DNA from: Marinobacter shengliensis
GTDB lineage: Bacteria > Pseudomonadota > Gammaproteobacteria > Pseudomonadales > Oleiphilaceae
Length of the DNA: 64,000 nucleotides
NCBI RefSeq assembly: GCF_003007715.1
Contig: NZ_PXNO01000027.1
Coordinates: 372,001 to 436,000 of the forward strand
Direction: 5' to 3'
In this document: piece after piece, positions 8,326 to 17,715 of the stretch
Numbering within the stretch: the first letter of the stretch is position 1
Layout of the letters: every line of letters begins with the position of its first letter
Position numbers and translations under genes: made by a program
Notes under the pieces: model-generated
Seen by the model: only the letters and a program-made list of their open reading frames with translations
What the model was told of the DNA's origin: nothing
The model's database searches: none

Positions 8326-8375
8326 GGTTCCAGCGGGGCAACCCGTGAGAGTTCGAGTCTCTCCTCTCGCACCAC
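8326..8375 (+). repeat. attR-type direct repeat (copy of tRNA-Leu 3' half)
   Basis: A perfect 50-base copy of the 3' half of tRNA-Leu(TAG). It has no 5' half and cannot fold as a tRNA. It marks the right limit of the island. The T-rich run just after it may be the original end of the tRNA operon. Confidence 0.93.
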
Positions 8376-8590
8376 CCTTTCTTTTTTCAGTAATGCCCCC
8401 ATTTTTATCTATGTCGGTTGTGGCGCTGGTCTCAAAGCGATATTCAGCCTTACCGGGTGATTCTCTCGGTGGGGTAAACCGTGATAAACTACCGGCTTTT
8501 AATTTTGCGTCCCTTTCGGGCTTGTCGCTTTGAACAGGGTTTTGTCTTAATTTTCATTCACCTACAGAATCTGTAATTTGAGGAACTTCC
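8376..8590 (+). promoter_or_regulatory. Region upstream of tig
   Basis: About 215 bases of chromosomal DNA between the island and tig. A T-rich tract (CCCTTTCTTTTTTC) at the start may terminate tRNA-operon transcripts in a strain without the island. TGATAAACT near 8480 could contain a -10 box. No gene is seen. Confidence 0.4.
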
Positions 8591-9895
8591 ATGCAAGTGT
8601 CTGTTGAAACGACCTCTAACATCGAGCGTCGCATGACGATTGGTGTGCCCGCCCAGGAAATCGATCAGGCGGTTCAGAAACGCCTGCAGGAAACTGCCCG
8701 TTCCGTGCGCCTGAACGGTTTCCGTCCTGGCAAGGTGCCCATGAGCGTGGTCAAGCGTCGTTTCGGTGACAGCGTTCGCCAGGAAGTGGTTGGCGAGGCC
8801 ATGCGCGACCATTACATCAAGGCACTGCAGGAGCAGGATATCAACCCGGCTGGCTGGCCGAAGTTTGAACCGAAAACCATGGAAGAGGGCAAAGACCTCG
8901 AGTTCGTGGCCATCTTCGAAGTGCTGCCTGAAATCGAGCTGGGCGACCTGTCCAAGGTTGAGGTAGAGAAGCCGGTTGCTGAAGTGACCGACAAAGACAT
9001 CGATACCATGATTGACAACCTGCGTCGTCAGCAGGCCACCATGAAAGAAGTCAAGCGCAAGTCCAAGAACAAAGATGTTCTGACCATCGACTTCAAAGGC
9101 TTCATCGAAGGTGAAGAGTTTGAAGGCGGCGCCGCTGAAGGCCATCGTCTGACTCTGGGTTCTGGTCAGATGATCCCGGGCTTCGAAAAGGCCATTGTTG
9201 GTGGTAAGGCCGGTGAAGATCTGGAAATCGAAGTGGAGTTCCCCGAGGACTACCACAACGAAGACCTGGCTGGTAAGCCTGCCAAGTTCGATATCAAGAT
9301 CCACAAGGTAGAAGAGCCGCAGCTGCCGGAACTGGACCAGGAGTTCTTCAAGAAGTTCGGTATTGAAGCCGAAGACGAAGCGACCTTCCGTGAAGAAGTG
9401 AAGAAAAACATGGAGCGCGAGCTCAAGCAGGCGGTGTCCAACAAGGTCAAGAACGACGTTGTTGACGGACTGCTGGAAACCACCGAGCTGGAGATTCCGG
9501 CTGCCCTGGTGGATCAGGAAATTGATCGCCTGCGCCAGGATGCCGTTCAGCGTTTCGGTGGCCAGGTTGACTTCCAGCAGCTGCCCAAGGAAATCTTCGA
9601 AGAGCAGGCCAAGCGCCGCGTGAAGACTGGTTTGTTGTTCCAGGAAGTGGTCAAGAAGAACGACCTGAAGGCCGAGCCGGCCCAGGTGGATGAAAAGATC
9701 CAGGAGATCGCATCTACGTATGAACAGCCTGAAGAGGTTGTTGCGCACTTCACCAACAACCCGGACCAGAAAGCTCAGATCGAGTCATCTGTTCTGGAAG
9801 ATGCCGTGGTGGACTATGTGCTTGGTCAGGCCAAAGTGAAAGAGAAGAAAATGAAGTACGAAGAAGCGGTTCAGGCCGGTCAGCCCCAGCGCTGA
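8591..9895 (+). CDS. tig: Trigger factor, ribosome-associated chaperone and prolyl isomerase
   Basis: Binds nascent chains at the ribosome exit tunnel. The 434 residues match the usual length and three-domain plan: N-terminal ribosome-binding domain with the signature GFRPGKVP (residues 43-50), a central FKBP-type PPIase domain (about 150-245, with MIPGFEKAIVGGKAGE), and a helical C-terminal chaperone domain. A GAGGAA ribosome-binding site precedes the ATG. It heads the conserved tig-clpP-clpX-lon-hupB-ppiD block, and now sits directly beside the tRNA-Leu island. Confidence 0.97.
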   Translation: MQVSVETTSNIERRMTIGVPAQEIDQAVQKRLQETARSVRLNGFRPGKVPMSVVKRRFGDSVRQEVVGEAMRDHYIKALQEQDINPAGWPKFEPKTMEEGKDLEFVAIFEVLPEIELGDLSKVEVEKPVAEVTDKDIDTMIDNLRRQQATMKEVKRKSKNKDVLTIDFKGFIEGEEFEGGAAEGHRLTLGSGQMIPGFEKAIVGGKAGEDLEIEVEFPEDYHNEDLAGKPAKFDIKIHKVEEPQLPELDQEFFKKFGIEAEDEATFREEVKKNMERELKQAVSNKVKNDVVDGLLETTELEIPAALVDQEIDRLRQDAVQRFGGQVDFQQLPKEIFEEQAKRRVKTGLLFQEVVKKNDLKAEPAQVDEKIQEIASTYEQPEEVVAHFTNNPDQKAQIESSVLEDAVVDYVLGQAKVKEKKMKYEEAVQAGQPQR

Positions 9896-9928
9896 TGGCC
9901 CCGGGCCTGGCCCGGAGTCGCTTTCTGG

Positions 9929-9954
9929 AAACAGCCGGCGTGTCCGGCTGTTTT
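9929..9954 (+). terminator. Terminator after tig
   Basis: ACAGCCGG and CCGGCTGT pair around a short loop and are followed by TTTT. The T-run is short, so read-through to clpP is possible. Confidence 0.6.
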
Positions 9955-10059
9955 CATCTGGGCTCACTGGTGGCAGAGTATAAGGGTATCCTGACGATCA
10001 CTTCCGGATATCCTGCCACAGGAGTCCATGCCCATTGTCCATAAGGAGTTCAGGCGCAC

Positions 10060-10695
10060 ATGACGCAGAAACCGTTTGATGGCCCTACAATGATAACCAA
10101 CGCCGGTCTGGTGCCGATCGTAATTGAACAGACGGCACGCGGAGAGCGTTCCTTTGATATCTATTCCCGGCTGCTCAAGGAACGGGTGATTTTTCTGGTT
10201 GGCCCGGTCGAAGACCACATGGCAAACCTGGTCGTTGCTCAGCTGCTGTTCCTGGAATCCGAAAATCCGGACAAGGACATCCACCTTTATATCAACAGCC
10301 CAGGCGGCTCTGTGACTGCTGGTATGTCCATCTACGACACCATGCAGTTTGTAAAGCCGGATGTTGCCACCTTGTGTATCGGCCAGGCGGCCAGCATGGG
10401 CGCCTTCCTGCTGTCAGGGGGCACCAAGGGTAAACGGGCGTGCCTGCCGAATTCCCGGGTGATGATTCATCAGCCGCTGGGTGGTTACCAGGGGCAGGCG
10501 ACGGATATCGAGATTCATACTCGCGAAATCCTGAAGATTCGCCATACCCTCAACACCTTGCTGGCGGAGCACACCGGCCAGGATCTCGAGACCATCGCGC
10601 GCGACACTGACCGCGACAATTTCATGGATCCGCAGCAGGCGAAAGAGTACGGGTTGATCGATACAATACTTGATAAGCGCGTACCGAATAAATAA
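10060..10695 (+). CDS. clpP: ATP-dependent Clp protease, proteolytic subunit
   Basis: Serine protease that forms a tetradecameric barrel with ClpX or ClpA. The 211 residues carry the catalytic triad in family context: Ser112 in [12 protein letters not shown], His137 in MIHQPLGG and Asp186 in [14 protein letters not shown] precedes the start. The N-terminal 15-20 residues look like the usual cleaved propeptide. The clpX gene follows after 76 bases, the normal order. Confidence 0.97.
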   Translation: MTQKPFDGPTMITNAGLVPIVIEQTARGERSFDIYSRLLKERVIFLVGPVEDHMANLVVAQLLFLESENPDKDIHLYINSPGGSVTAGMSIYDTMQFVKPDVATLCIGQAASMGAFLLSGGTKGKRACLPNSRVMIHQPLGGYQGQATDIEIHTREILKIRHTLNTLLAEHTGQDLETIARDTDRDNFMDPQQAKEYGLIDTILDKRVPNK

Positions 10696-10771
10696 TACTG
10701 AAAGTCATCGCATCATCCCTGGTCGGCGTATTGTTTGATTGCGCCGACCAACGAAGAACAGAGGTATTTCA

Positions 10772-12055
10772 ATGGCAGATGAAAGAAACGGCAGAGGCGA
10801 CGATAACGGCAAGTTGCTGTACTGCTCGTTTTGTGGAAAGAGCCAGCATGAAGTCCGTAAGCTCATTGCAGGGCCCTCGGTGTTCATCTGCGACGAGTGC
10901 GTTGACCTGTGCAACGACATTATTCGCGAAGAGATTCAGGAAAACGCCCAGGAAGAGGCCAGCGATCGTCTTCCCACGCCGGCGGAAATCCGCGAGACCC
11001 TGAACGAATATGTGATTGGCCAGGATCGCGCCAAAGTTGTGTTGTCTGTCGCGGTTTACAACCACTACAAGCGTCTGCGCTATGGCGAAGGCAAAAGCGA
11101 CGTTGAACTGGGTAAGAGTAACATCCTGCTGATCGGTCCGACCGGGAGTGGCAAGACCCTGCTGGCTGAGACGCTGGCCCGGATGCTGAATGTGCCGTTC
11201 ACCATTGCAGACGCCACCACGCTCACCGAAGCCGGCTATGTGGGTGAAGATGTCGAGAACATCATCCAGAAGCTGCTGCAGAAGTGTGACTACGATGTAG
11301 AAAAGGCGCAGCGCGGCATTGTCTATATCGACGAAATCGACAAAATTTCCCGTAAATCCGATAACCCCTCCATCACCCGTGATGTGTCGGGTGAGGGTGT
11401 GCAGCAAGCGCTCCTGAAACTGATCGAGGGTACGGTCGCGTCGGTTCCGCCCCAGGGTGGTCGCAAGCATCCGCAGCAGGAGTTTCTGCAGGTAGACACC
11501 ACCAACATGCTGTTTATTTGCGGTGGCGCTTTTGCCGGCCTGGAGAAAGTGATCCAGGAGCGTTCGGAGCGCAGTTCCATAGGCTTTTCCGCAACGGTGA
11601 AGAGCCAGGACGACAGCAAGAATACCGGTGACATCATCCGTGATGTCGAAACCGAGGATCTTGTGAAATTTGGCCTGATTCCGGAGTTTGTTGGCCGTTT
11701 GCCGGTGGTTGCTACGCTGACTGAGCTGGATGAAGAAGCCCTGGTGCAGATCCTCACCGAGCCCAAGAACGCGCTGACCAAGCAGTACCAGAAACTGTTT
11801 GATATGGAAGGCGTGGAGCTGGACTTCCGGGAAGACGCACTGCGTGCCGTGGCGCGCAAGGCGATGGAGCGTAAAACCGGCGCCCGGGGCCTCCGTTCAA
11901 TCATGGAAGCCACACTGCTGGATACCATGTACCAGATTCCATCTGAACATGACGTCTCCAAGGTGGTGATTGATGCCAGCGTCATCAGCGGTGACTCCGA
12001 GCCGTTCAAGATCTACGCAAGCAGCGACCATGCCAAGGCGGTACCCGAGGACTGA
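10772..12055 (+). CDS. clpX: ClpX ATPase, unfoldase of the ClpXP protease
   Basis: Recognises, unfolds and feeds substrates to ClpP. The 427-residue product has an N-terminal four-cysteine zinc finger (CSFCGK and CDECVDLC), a Walker A motif GPTGSGKT, a Walker B in VYIDEIDKI, and an IGF-type ClpP-docking loop (SSIGFSATV). The start at MADERNGRG is chosen over an ATG 33 bases upstream because it matches ClpX N termini and follows a GAGG site. Confidence 0.97.
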   Translation: MADERNGRGDDNGKLLYCSFCGKSQHEVRKLIAGPSVFICDECVDLCNDIIREEIQENAQEEASDRLPTPAEIRETLNEYVIGQDRAKVVLSVAVYNHYKRLRYGEGKSDVELGKSNILLIGPTGSGKTLLAETLARMLNVPFTIADATTLTEAGYVGEDVENIIQKLLQKCDYDVEKAQRGIVYIDEIDKISRKSDNPSITRDVSGEGVQQALLKLIEGTVASVPPQGGRKHPQQEFLQVDTTNMLFICGGAFAGLEKVIQERSERSSIGFSATVKSQDDSKNTGDIIRDVETEDLVKFGLIPEFVGRLPVVATLTELDEEALVQILTEPKNALTKQYQKLFDMEGVELDFREDALRAVARKAMERKTGARGLRSIMEATLLDTMYQIPSEHDVSKVVIDASVISGDSEPFKIYASSDHAKAVPED

Positions 12056-12086
12056 CTGAGTTCTGAGGTCATTTGGCAGTGCATTG

Positions 12087-12112
12087 AAAAGGGGCGACTA
12101 TCGCCCCTTTTT
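12087..12112 (+). terminator. Terminator after clpX
   Basis: AAAA, stem GGGGCGA / TCGCCCC with a CTA loop, then T5. It separates clpX from lon. Confidence 0.88.
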
Positions 12113-12227
12113 CATGACGCTGAATGCTGTTCCTGCCCATCGGTTCCTTTCGTAAAAAGATTGCAATTTTCGCCGCCGCCCCAATGATGGGTGATATGCT
12201 GAATAAAATGCTGTCAGAGGATTCCCT

Positions 12228-14645
12228 ATGACCCGTATATCTGAAGAAACCGTGCAAGACTACCCGTTACTCCCGCTGCGGGACGTGGTGGTGTTTCCGC
12301 ACATGGTGGTCCCGTTGTTTGTGGGCCGGGAGAAGTCCATCCAGGCACTGGAAGCCGCGATGGAGGGCAGCAAGGAAATCCTTCTGGTCGCCCAGAAAGA
12401 CGCCTCAACCGATGAGCCTGGTGCCGTGGATGTCTTCTCCATGGGTACTCTGGCCACCGTACTGCAGATGCTTCGTCTGCCGGATGGTACCGTCAAGGTG
12501 CTGGTTGAGGGCAATGCCAGGGCCAGCATTACCGATATTTCCGAGGGTGATTTCCTGTCAGGACAGGCCATTCTGATGGAAGAAGAGTCTTTACCTGAGC
12601 GCGAAGAGGATGTGCTCACCAAGACTCTGATGGACGAGTTTGAAAAGTATGTGAAGCTGTCCAAGAAGGTGCCGTCAGAGGTTTCCAATGCCTTGACGGG
12701 GATTCAGGAGCTGGAGCGCCTGGTGGATACCATGGCGGCCCATCTTGAAATGCGTATTCCCGAGAAGCAGGAACTGCTGGAGGCGCTGGACGTTCGCAAG
12801 CGTGTTGACCTGCTGCTGGGCAAGCTGGACGGTGAGATCGACCTGATTGAGGTGGAAAAGCGCATTCGCGGACGCGTCAAGAAACAGATGGAGCGGAGCC
12901 AGCGCGAGTATTACCTGAACGAGCAGATGAAGGCCATCCAGAAAGAGATGGGCAATCTGGGCGAAGGCAATAACGACTTCGAAGAGCTTGAGCAGAAGCT
13001 CGAGGAAGCGGGCCTGCCGGAAGAGGCGCGCAAGAAAACCGAAACAGAACTCAACAAACTGAAGATGATGTCGCCCATGTCAGCGGAAGCCACCGTTGTG
13101 CGGGGTTACATCGACTGGATGCTGGCGGTGCCCTGGAAAAAACGCAGCCGCGTGCGTCACGATCTGGAGAAGGCCCGTGAGATCCTGGATAAGGACCACT
13201 ACGGCCTGGATGAGGTGAAGAAGCGCATCCTTGAGTACCTGGCAGTGCAAAGCCGTGTGAAGAAGGTCAAGGGGCCTGTGCTTTGCCTGGTTGGGCCTCC
13301 CGGCGTAGGCAAGACGTCGCTTGGGCAGTCCATCGCTAAGGCGACCAACCGCAAGTATACCCGGATGGCCCTGGGCGGCGTTCGGGACGAAGCAGAGATT
13401 CGCGGCCACCGGAAAACCTACATCGGCGCGTTGCCAGGCAAGCTTTTGCAGAAGCTGTCGAAGGTTGGCGTGAAGAACCCGCTGTTCCTGTTCGATGAAA
13501 TCGACAAGATGGGCATGGACCACCGGGGTGATCCGGCGTCTGCCCTGCTTGAGGTGCTGGACCCTGAACAGAACCACACCTTTAACGATCACTACCTGGA
13601 GGTGGATTACGACCTCTCTGACGTGATGTTCGTGTGTACTTCCAACTCCATGGATATTCCGCCGGCCCTGCTGGACCGGATGGAGATCATCCGGATTCCG
13701 GGCTACACCGAGGAAGAGAAGGTCAATATCGCTCTGCGCTACCTGTTGCCCAAGCAGATCAAGGCGAACGGTTTGCGCAAGGACGAACTGAAGATTCCCG
13801 AACAGACACTGCGTGACCTGATCCGCTACTACACTCGTGAGGCGGGTGTGCGGGGCCTGGAGCGGGAAATCGCCAAGATCTGCCGGAAAGTGGTCAGGGA
13901 GCACGTAGAGGCCAACGACAAGGCCTCTGTGACCCTCTCGCCCGAGATGCTGGAGGACTACTCCGGCGTCAAGAAATTCAAGTATGGTCTGGCGGAAGAG
14001 AAGAACGAGATTGGTCAGGTGACCGGGCTTGCCTGGACCCAGGTGGGTGGCGAGTTGTTGACCATCGAATGTGCTCTGACCCCAGGTAAAGGTCGAGTGG
14101 TCAAGACCGGTTCATTGGGGGACGTCATGCAGGAGTCGATTCAGACGGCCCTGACGGTGGTTCGCAGCCGGGCTTCTGGCCTTGGCATTGCCGATGACTT
14201 CCACGAAAAGCACGATCTCCACGTGCATGTACCTGAGGGTGCAACGCCAAAAGATGGCCCCAGTGCCGGTATTGGCATGTGCACAGCGCTGGTGTCTGCA
14301 CTGACCAAAATTCCGGTCCGGGCCGAGGTGGCCATGACCGGTGAGATTACCCTTCGGGGTAAAGTTCTGGCGATTGGCGGGCTCAAGGAGAAGCTGCTGG
14401 CAGCCCATCGGGGTGGCATCAAGACCGTCATTATTCCCGATGAAAATGTCAGGGATCTCAAAGAGATACCGGACAATATAAAAGACTCTCTTGAGATTCG
14501 TCCGGTGAAGTGGATTGACGAGGTTCTGGACATTGCACTGGCTTACCAGCCGGAACCGCGCACCGCCGATTCGGCAAAAGAGGGCGCCTCGTCGAAAGCC
14601 GGAGATGACGCCGGCGATGCTGCCGAGCGCATAAATACACATTAA
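12228..14645 (+). CDS. lon: ATP-dependent protease Lon
   Basis: Homohexameric AAA+ serine protease that degrades misfolded and regulatory proteins in the cytoplasm. The 805 residues show the N-terminal substrate domain ([20 protein letters not shown]), Walker A GPPGVGKT near residue 356, Walker B LFDEIDKM, and the Ser-Lys dyad: Ser in [10 protein letters not shown] near 678 and Lys in the [14 protein letters not shown] block near 720. AGAGGA precedes the ATG. It has its own upstream region after the clpX terminator; a heat-shock promoter is expected but no clear sigma-32 match was found. Confidence 0.97.
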   Translation: MTRISEETVQDYPLLPLRDVVVFPHMVVPLFVGREKSIQALEAAMEGSKEILLVAQKDASTDEPGAVDVFSMGTLATVLQMLRLPDGTVKVLVEGNARASITDISEGDFLSGQAILMEEESLPEREEDVLTKTLMDEFEKYVKLSKKVPSEVSNALTGIQELERLVDTMAAHLEMRIPEKQELLEALDVRKRVDLLLGKLDGEIDLIEVEKRIRGRVKKQMERSQREYYLNEQMKAIQKEMGNLGEGNNDFEELEQKLEEAGLPEEARKKTETELNKLKMMSPMSAEATVVRGYIDWMLAVPWKKRSRVRHDLEKAREILDKDHYGLDEVKKRILEYLAVQSRVKKVKGPVLCLVGPPGVGKTSLGQSIAKATNRKYTRMALGGVRDEAEIRGHRKTYIGALPGKLLQKLSKVGVKNPLFLFDEIDKMGMDHRGDPASALLEVLDPEQNHTFNDHYLEVDYDLSDVMFVCTSNSMDIPPALLDRMEIIRIPGYTEEEKVNIALRYLLPKQIKANGLRKDELKIPEQTLRDLIRYYTREAGVRGLEREIAKICRKVVREHVEANDKASVTLSPEMLEDYSGVKKFKYGLAEEKNEIGQVTGLAWTQVGGELLTIECALTPGKGRVVKTGSLGDVMQESIQTALTVVRSRASGLGIADDFHEKHDLHVHVPEGATPKDGPSAGIGMCTALVSALTKIPVRAEVAMTGEITLRGKVLAIGGLKEKLLAAHRGGIKTVIIPDENVRDLKEIPDNIKDSLEIRPVKWIDEVLDIALAYQPEPRTADSAKEGASSKAGDDAGDAAERINTH

Positions 14646-14660
14646 ACCCCCGATGAGTTG

Positions 14661-14690
14661 TTGACATGCCTGAGAGCCCGTTGGTATAAC
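14661..14690 (+). promoter_or_regulatory. Sigma-70 promoter of hupB
   Basis: TTGACA (14661-14666), an 18-base spacer and TATAAC (14685-14690). It lies about 190 bases before the hupB start, so the transcript would have a long leader. Confidence 0.72.
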
Positions 14691-14882
14691 TGTTTCGCCG
14701 TGAAGCAGCCAATACCAAGGGCTCCCGCGCAGTAAGTGCCTATTCCGAACACCGGTGTACTACCGAAAGGAATAAGAAAACTGAAGAATGGAATTCTCCG
14801 ACCGCATATGCGATAGTCGGGAACGTCCTCGAAAAACAAACCGACCTATAACATCTTCAACCTGAAATCGAAGGGGTTTAGT

Positions 14883-15155
14883 GTGAACAAGTCCGAACTT
14901 ATCGATGCAATTGCAGAGTCCGCAGATATCTCCAAAGCTGCAGCTGGCCGTGCGCTGGATGCCATGACCAACTCCATCACTGGAGCACTGAAGAAAGGCG
15001 ATCAGGTTACCCTGATCGGCTTCGGTACCTTTTCTGTGAAAGAGCGCGCCGCCCGTACTGGCCGCAACCCGCAGACTGGCGCTGAAATCAAGATTCCGGC
15101 CTCTAAAGTGCCTGGATTCAAAGCAGGCAAGGCCCTGAAAGACGCCGTTAAGTAA
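14883..15155 (+). CDS. hupB: DNA-binding protein HU-beta
   Basis: Small nucleoid protein that bends DNA. The 90 residues match HU throughout, with the beta-arm segment [20 protein letters not shown]. The start is GTG, preceded by GAAGGGG. It lies directly after lon, as in E. coli and Pseudomonas. The leader of about 190 bases may fold. Confidence 0.97.
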   Translation: MNKSELIDAIAESADISKAAAGRALDAMTNSITGALKKGDQVTLIGFGTFSVKERAARTGRNPQTGAEIKIPASKVPGFKAGKALKDAVK

Positions 15156-15168
15156 AGGCTCTTTCTTT

Positions 15169-15194
15169 GGCAGCTTTCGCTTGCGAAAGCTGCC
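15169..15194 (+). terminator. Perfect hairpin after hupB
   Basis: GGCAGCTTTCGC pairs with GCGAAAGCTGCC around a tight loop, about 13 bases after the hupB stop. There is no T-run, so it may stabilise the 3' end rather than terminate. Confidence 0.5.
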
Positions 15195-15205
15195 GCAAGA
15201 ATTCA

Positions 15206-15235
15206 AGGCGCATTCCGGACAGGGTGCGCCTTTTT
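15206..15235 (+). terminator. Terminator between hupB and ppiD
   Basis: AGGCGCA / GTGCGCCT-type stem around an 11-base loop followed by T5. Confidence 0.7.
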
Positions 15236-15300
15236 ACGTTAAAGTGCAGCCGCCTCACCAATAACACCAGCACGACCTTGAACAGGGATTCAGGAACAAC

Positions 15301-17154
15301 ATGCTTCAAGATATTCGGGATAACGCCCAGGGTACTATTGCAAAGGTTATTATCGGCCTTCTGATCATTTCTCTGTCAATCTGGGGGATGGACGCCATTG
15401 TTGGCGGTTTTTCCGGTGAGCCGGAAGTGGCCACTGTTAACGGAGACTCCATCACCGAGCGGGAGTTTTTGCGCACCGTGCAGCTGGAAACACAGCAGCG
15501 GCTCATGCAGATGGACAGCCCGGATCCCTCCATGCTGGATGAAGATCAGATCCGTCGGGATGTGCTGGAATCCCTGATCCAGGAGCGGGTGCTGACCCTC
15601 GACGCCCAGGCTCAGGGACTGGAGCTGTCGGATGCCGACATCGATGCGCTGATTACCCAGATGCCCCAGTTCCAGGTAGACGGTCAGTTTAACCGTGACC
15701 GGTTTGTGGCGACTGTGCGCAATGTTGGCATGGGCGTGGGTGAATTCCGCGAGAACATGCGGAAGAACTACGTGGTCAACCAGATTCGTGCGTCCATCGC
15801 GCAGACCGGTATTGTGACCAGTGAAAACGCCGCACAACTGTTGCGTATCCAGAATCAGACCCGCGATTTCCGTGTGCTGACCGTCAACGCAGACTCCCTG
15901 TCTGAGCAGATTACGGTAACCGAGGAAGAGATTCAGGCGTTTTACGACGACAACGCCGATCAGTTCCGTGAGCCCGAGCAGGTTAACGCGGCTTACATTA
16001 CGCTGTCGTTGGGCGCCCTGGCGGATGCGATCGAAATCTCCGAGGAAGACCTGCGGGCCTTTTACGATGAGCAGGCCGAAGAATACGCCCGTGAGGAGCG
16101 GCGCGCTGCCCATATCCTGATTGAAGACGGTAGCGACGCTGAAGCCACCATCGCGTCCATTCAGGAGCGTTTGGAGGCAGGTGAATCGTTCGCGGACCTG
16201 GCCGAGGAATTTTCCGCTGATACGGTTTCCGCCCGTGACGGTGGTGACCTGGGTTATGCCGGCCGTGGTGTCTACGATGAGGCCTTCGAGAACGCGCTCT
16301 TTGCCCTGGAAGACGGTGAAGTGTCCGGCCCTGTTGAAACCAGCTTTGGTATTCACCTGATCCGACTGGAGGGCGTGCGTCGTTCCGATGTGCCGTCGTT
16401 TGAGTCGTTGCGGGACGAGCTGCGTGATGAACTGGCTCGTAGCCGTGCCAGCGAGCGTTTTGCTGAAGTGCGTGCCCAGTTGGCGGACGCAGCCTACGCG
16501 GCGGACGATCTGGCGGGCCCTGCCGCAGAGCTTGGTCTGGACGTGCGGGAAGTGGACGGGGTAACCCGGGAGGGTGGAGCCGCGCCTTTCGATCACGCCG
16601 GGCTGGTGCGTCAGCTGTTTTCCGATGACGTACTGCAGGCCGGTTTCAATACCGAACTGATCGATGTTGGTGACAATGCGTCTGTGGTGGCTCGCGTCCG
16701 CGAATATTTCGAGCCTCGTCAGCGTGAGCTGGCCGATGTTCGTGACGACATTGCCGCCATGTTGGAAGCGCGCAAGACCCGGCAGGTGCTTGAGGCGAGA
16801 GTGGATGAGCTGATGGCTGCCCTGGAGGCGGGAGACGATCCCGAATCGCTGAATGCCGGTGACTGGCAGCGTTTCGAGAACCAGGGGCGAGACGGTGCTA
16901 ACCTGAGCCGATTTGTGGTTCAGCGTGCCTTTGCCATGCCACGCCCGGACGAAGGTAATCCTTCCATGGCCAAAGCCGTTGGCCAGCGTGAAGCAGCGAT
17001 CATTCTGGTTGATGCCGTAAACGAAGGTGCGGTGGATACAGATGGCGCTGAATACCAGCAGTTGCGTCAATTCCTGACCCAGCTCGAGGGCCAGCGTGAG
17101 TACATGGCTTATCAGCAATACCTGAGAAACACCGCGGAGGTCGACAGGGATTGA
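15301..17154 (+). CDS. ppiD: Periplasmic folding factor PpiD (SurA/parvulin type)
   Basis: Inner-membrane-anchored chaperone that helps proteins leaving the Sec translocon. The 617 residues show a single N-terminal membrane helix (residues 16-34, VIIGLLIISLSIWGM) after LQDIRDNAQGTIAK, a SurA-type N domain, and one parvulin domain at about 265-360 (AAHILIEDG, DGGDLGYAGRG, GPVETSFGIHLIRLEG). Its place after hupB is conserved in gammaproteobacteria. AGGA precedes the ATG. Confidence 0.95.
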   Translation: MLQDIRDNAQGTIAKVIIGLLIISLSIWGMDAIVGGFSGEPEVATVNGDSITEREFLRTVQLETQQRLMQMDSPDPSMLDEDQIRRDVLESLIQERVLTLDAQAQGLELSDADIDALITQMPQFQVDGQFNRDRFVATVRNVGMGVGEFRENMRKNYVVNQIRASIAQTGIVTSENAAQLLRIQNQTRDFRVLTVNADSLSEQITVTEEEIQAFYDDNADQFREPEQVNAAYITLSLGALADAIEISEEDLRAFYDEQAEEYAREERRAAHILIEDGSDAEATIASIQERLEAGESFADLAEEFSADTVSARDGGDLGYAGRGVYDEAFENALFALEDGEVSGPVETSFGIHLIRLEGVRRSDVPSFESLRDELRDELARSRASERFAEVRAQLADAAYAADDLAGPAAELGLDVREVDGVTREGGAAPFDHAGLVRQLFSDDVLQAGFNTELIDVGDNASVVARVREYFEPRQRELADVRDDIAAMLEARKTRQVLEARVDELMAALEAGDDPESLNAGDWQRFENQGRDGANLSRFVVQRAFAMPRPDEGNPSMAKAVGQREAAIILVDAVNEGAVDTDGAEYQQLRQFLTQLEGQREYMAYQQYLRNTAEVDRD

Positions 17155-17179
17155 TTCCCGGGTGCGATCAAGAGTGATT

Positions 17180-17212
17180 AAAAAAGGGTGCCCATCAGGC
17201 ACCCTTTTTTTT
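17180..17212. terminator. Bidirectional terminator between ppiD and the lipoprotein gene
   Basis: A6, GGGTGCC / GGCACCC stem around CATCA, then T8. It serves both convergent genes. Confidence 0.92.
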
Positions 17213-17225
17213 ACGTGTTAGGGAA

Positions 17226-17654
17226 TCAGTTGGCTTTTTTGATGTACACCGTGGGAGTCTCACCGGTGACGTCGAAATAAAAGCCGTATACCGCCGATTC
17301 CGGTGGCGTGAAACGGAAGTTCTCAAACACGGCTGAACAGTTCGCTCGAACCGGCGTGTTGAGCGTTACTTCCTTGTCGTCTTTCTCGGACAGGTAACCG
17401 CAGTTGGTCCCATTGCTCCAGTTGGCATCGCCAAACTTGAATTCATAGGGTTGGCCGTCAGCCTTTAATTCGATTTCCGTTCGGTAGACGCCGGTGTCGA
17501 CCTTCTTGACCTTGTATTCGGGCAGGGCATCCCACCAGGCAAACTGCCCGCGCAGATACAGTGACTGGCTATAGTCACGTTCACCACCGGTGGTGGCACA
17601 ACCGGTCATGGCAAGCACAGAGACCAGTGCCAGATTGCCAAGTACTTTTTTCAT
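17226..17654 (-). CDS. Small lipoprotein linked to pullulanase
   Basis: A 142-residue protein with a lipoprotein signal (MKKVLGNLALVSVLAMTGC, Cys19). The mature part has a beta-rich look: aromatic LYLRGQFAWWDALPEYKV near the start, alternating strands, two cysteines likely to pair (CGYL and ANCSAV), and a closing FYFDVTGETPTVYIKK. It resembles the E-set or carbohydrate-binding modules found at the ends of pullulanases, so binding of alpha-glucan beside the pullulanase is inferred. The start is chosen for the GGAG site and the signal peptide; an upstream frame adds 27 residues without support. It follows the pullulanase gene by about 60 bases with a palindrome between. Confidence 0.75.
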   Translation of the reverse strand: MKKVLGNLALVSVLAMTGCATTGGERDYSQSLYLRGQFAWWDALPEYKVKKVDTGVYRTEIELKADGQPYEFKFGDANWSNGTNCGYLSEKDDKEVTLNTPVRANCSAVFENFRFTPPESAVYGFYFDVTGETPTVYIKKAN

Positions 17655-17678
17655 GTTGTTCTCCTTGTTATCAATGGT

Positions 17679-17701
17679 CACAGCCGGCATGGCCGGCTGT
17701 G
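17679..17701 (-). terminator. Intercistronic palindrome after the pullulanase gene
   Basis: CACAGCCGGC / GCCGGCTGTG around ATG. No T-run follows, so it may attenuate or protect the mRNA between pullulanase and the lipoprotein gene. Confidence 0.5.
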
Positions 17702-17715
17702 TTGAGGCCCGCCGG

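Larger units (their letters stand above)
5280..8375. mobile_element. Genomic island integrated in tRNA-Leu(TAG)
   Basis: About 3 kb lies between the two 50-bp repeats. It holds a terminator, a small MvaT-domain gene, an AT-rich KAP NTPase gene on the minus strand, and a phage-like remnant with short tandem repeats beside the right end. Base composition drops sharply inside the NTPase gene compared with the GC-rich chromosome on both sides. No integrase, excisionase or transposase is visible, so the element is either a decayed prophage or satellite, or is mobilised by an enzyme encoded elsewhere. On the other side of the repeat the chromosome resumes with tig. Confidence 0.88.

Noticed and set aside
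8326..8375. Possible second tRNA-Leu
   Set aside because: Only the 3' half is present; there is no acceptor 5' strand or D arm. It is the right attachment repeat.
8558..9748. 396-residue open frame antisense to tig
   Set aside because: A shadow of trigger factor produced by codon bias; no family resemblance.
12113..12227. Heat-shock (sigma-32) promoter before lon
   Set aside because: A GCCCCAATG stretch is loosely like the -10, but no matching CTTGAA-type -35 lies at the right distance. Not supported well enough to list.
15376..17202. 608-residue open frame antisense to ppiD
   Set aside because: It mirrors a GC-rich real gene with all parvulin motifs; it has no start signal or recognisable protein features.
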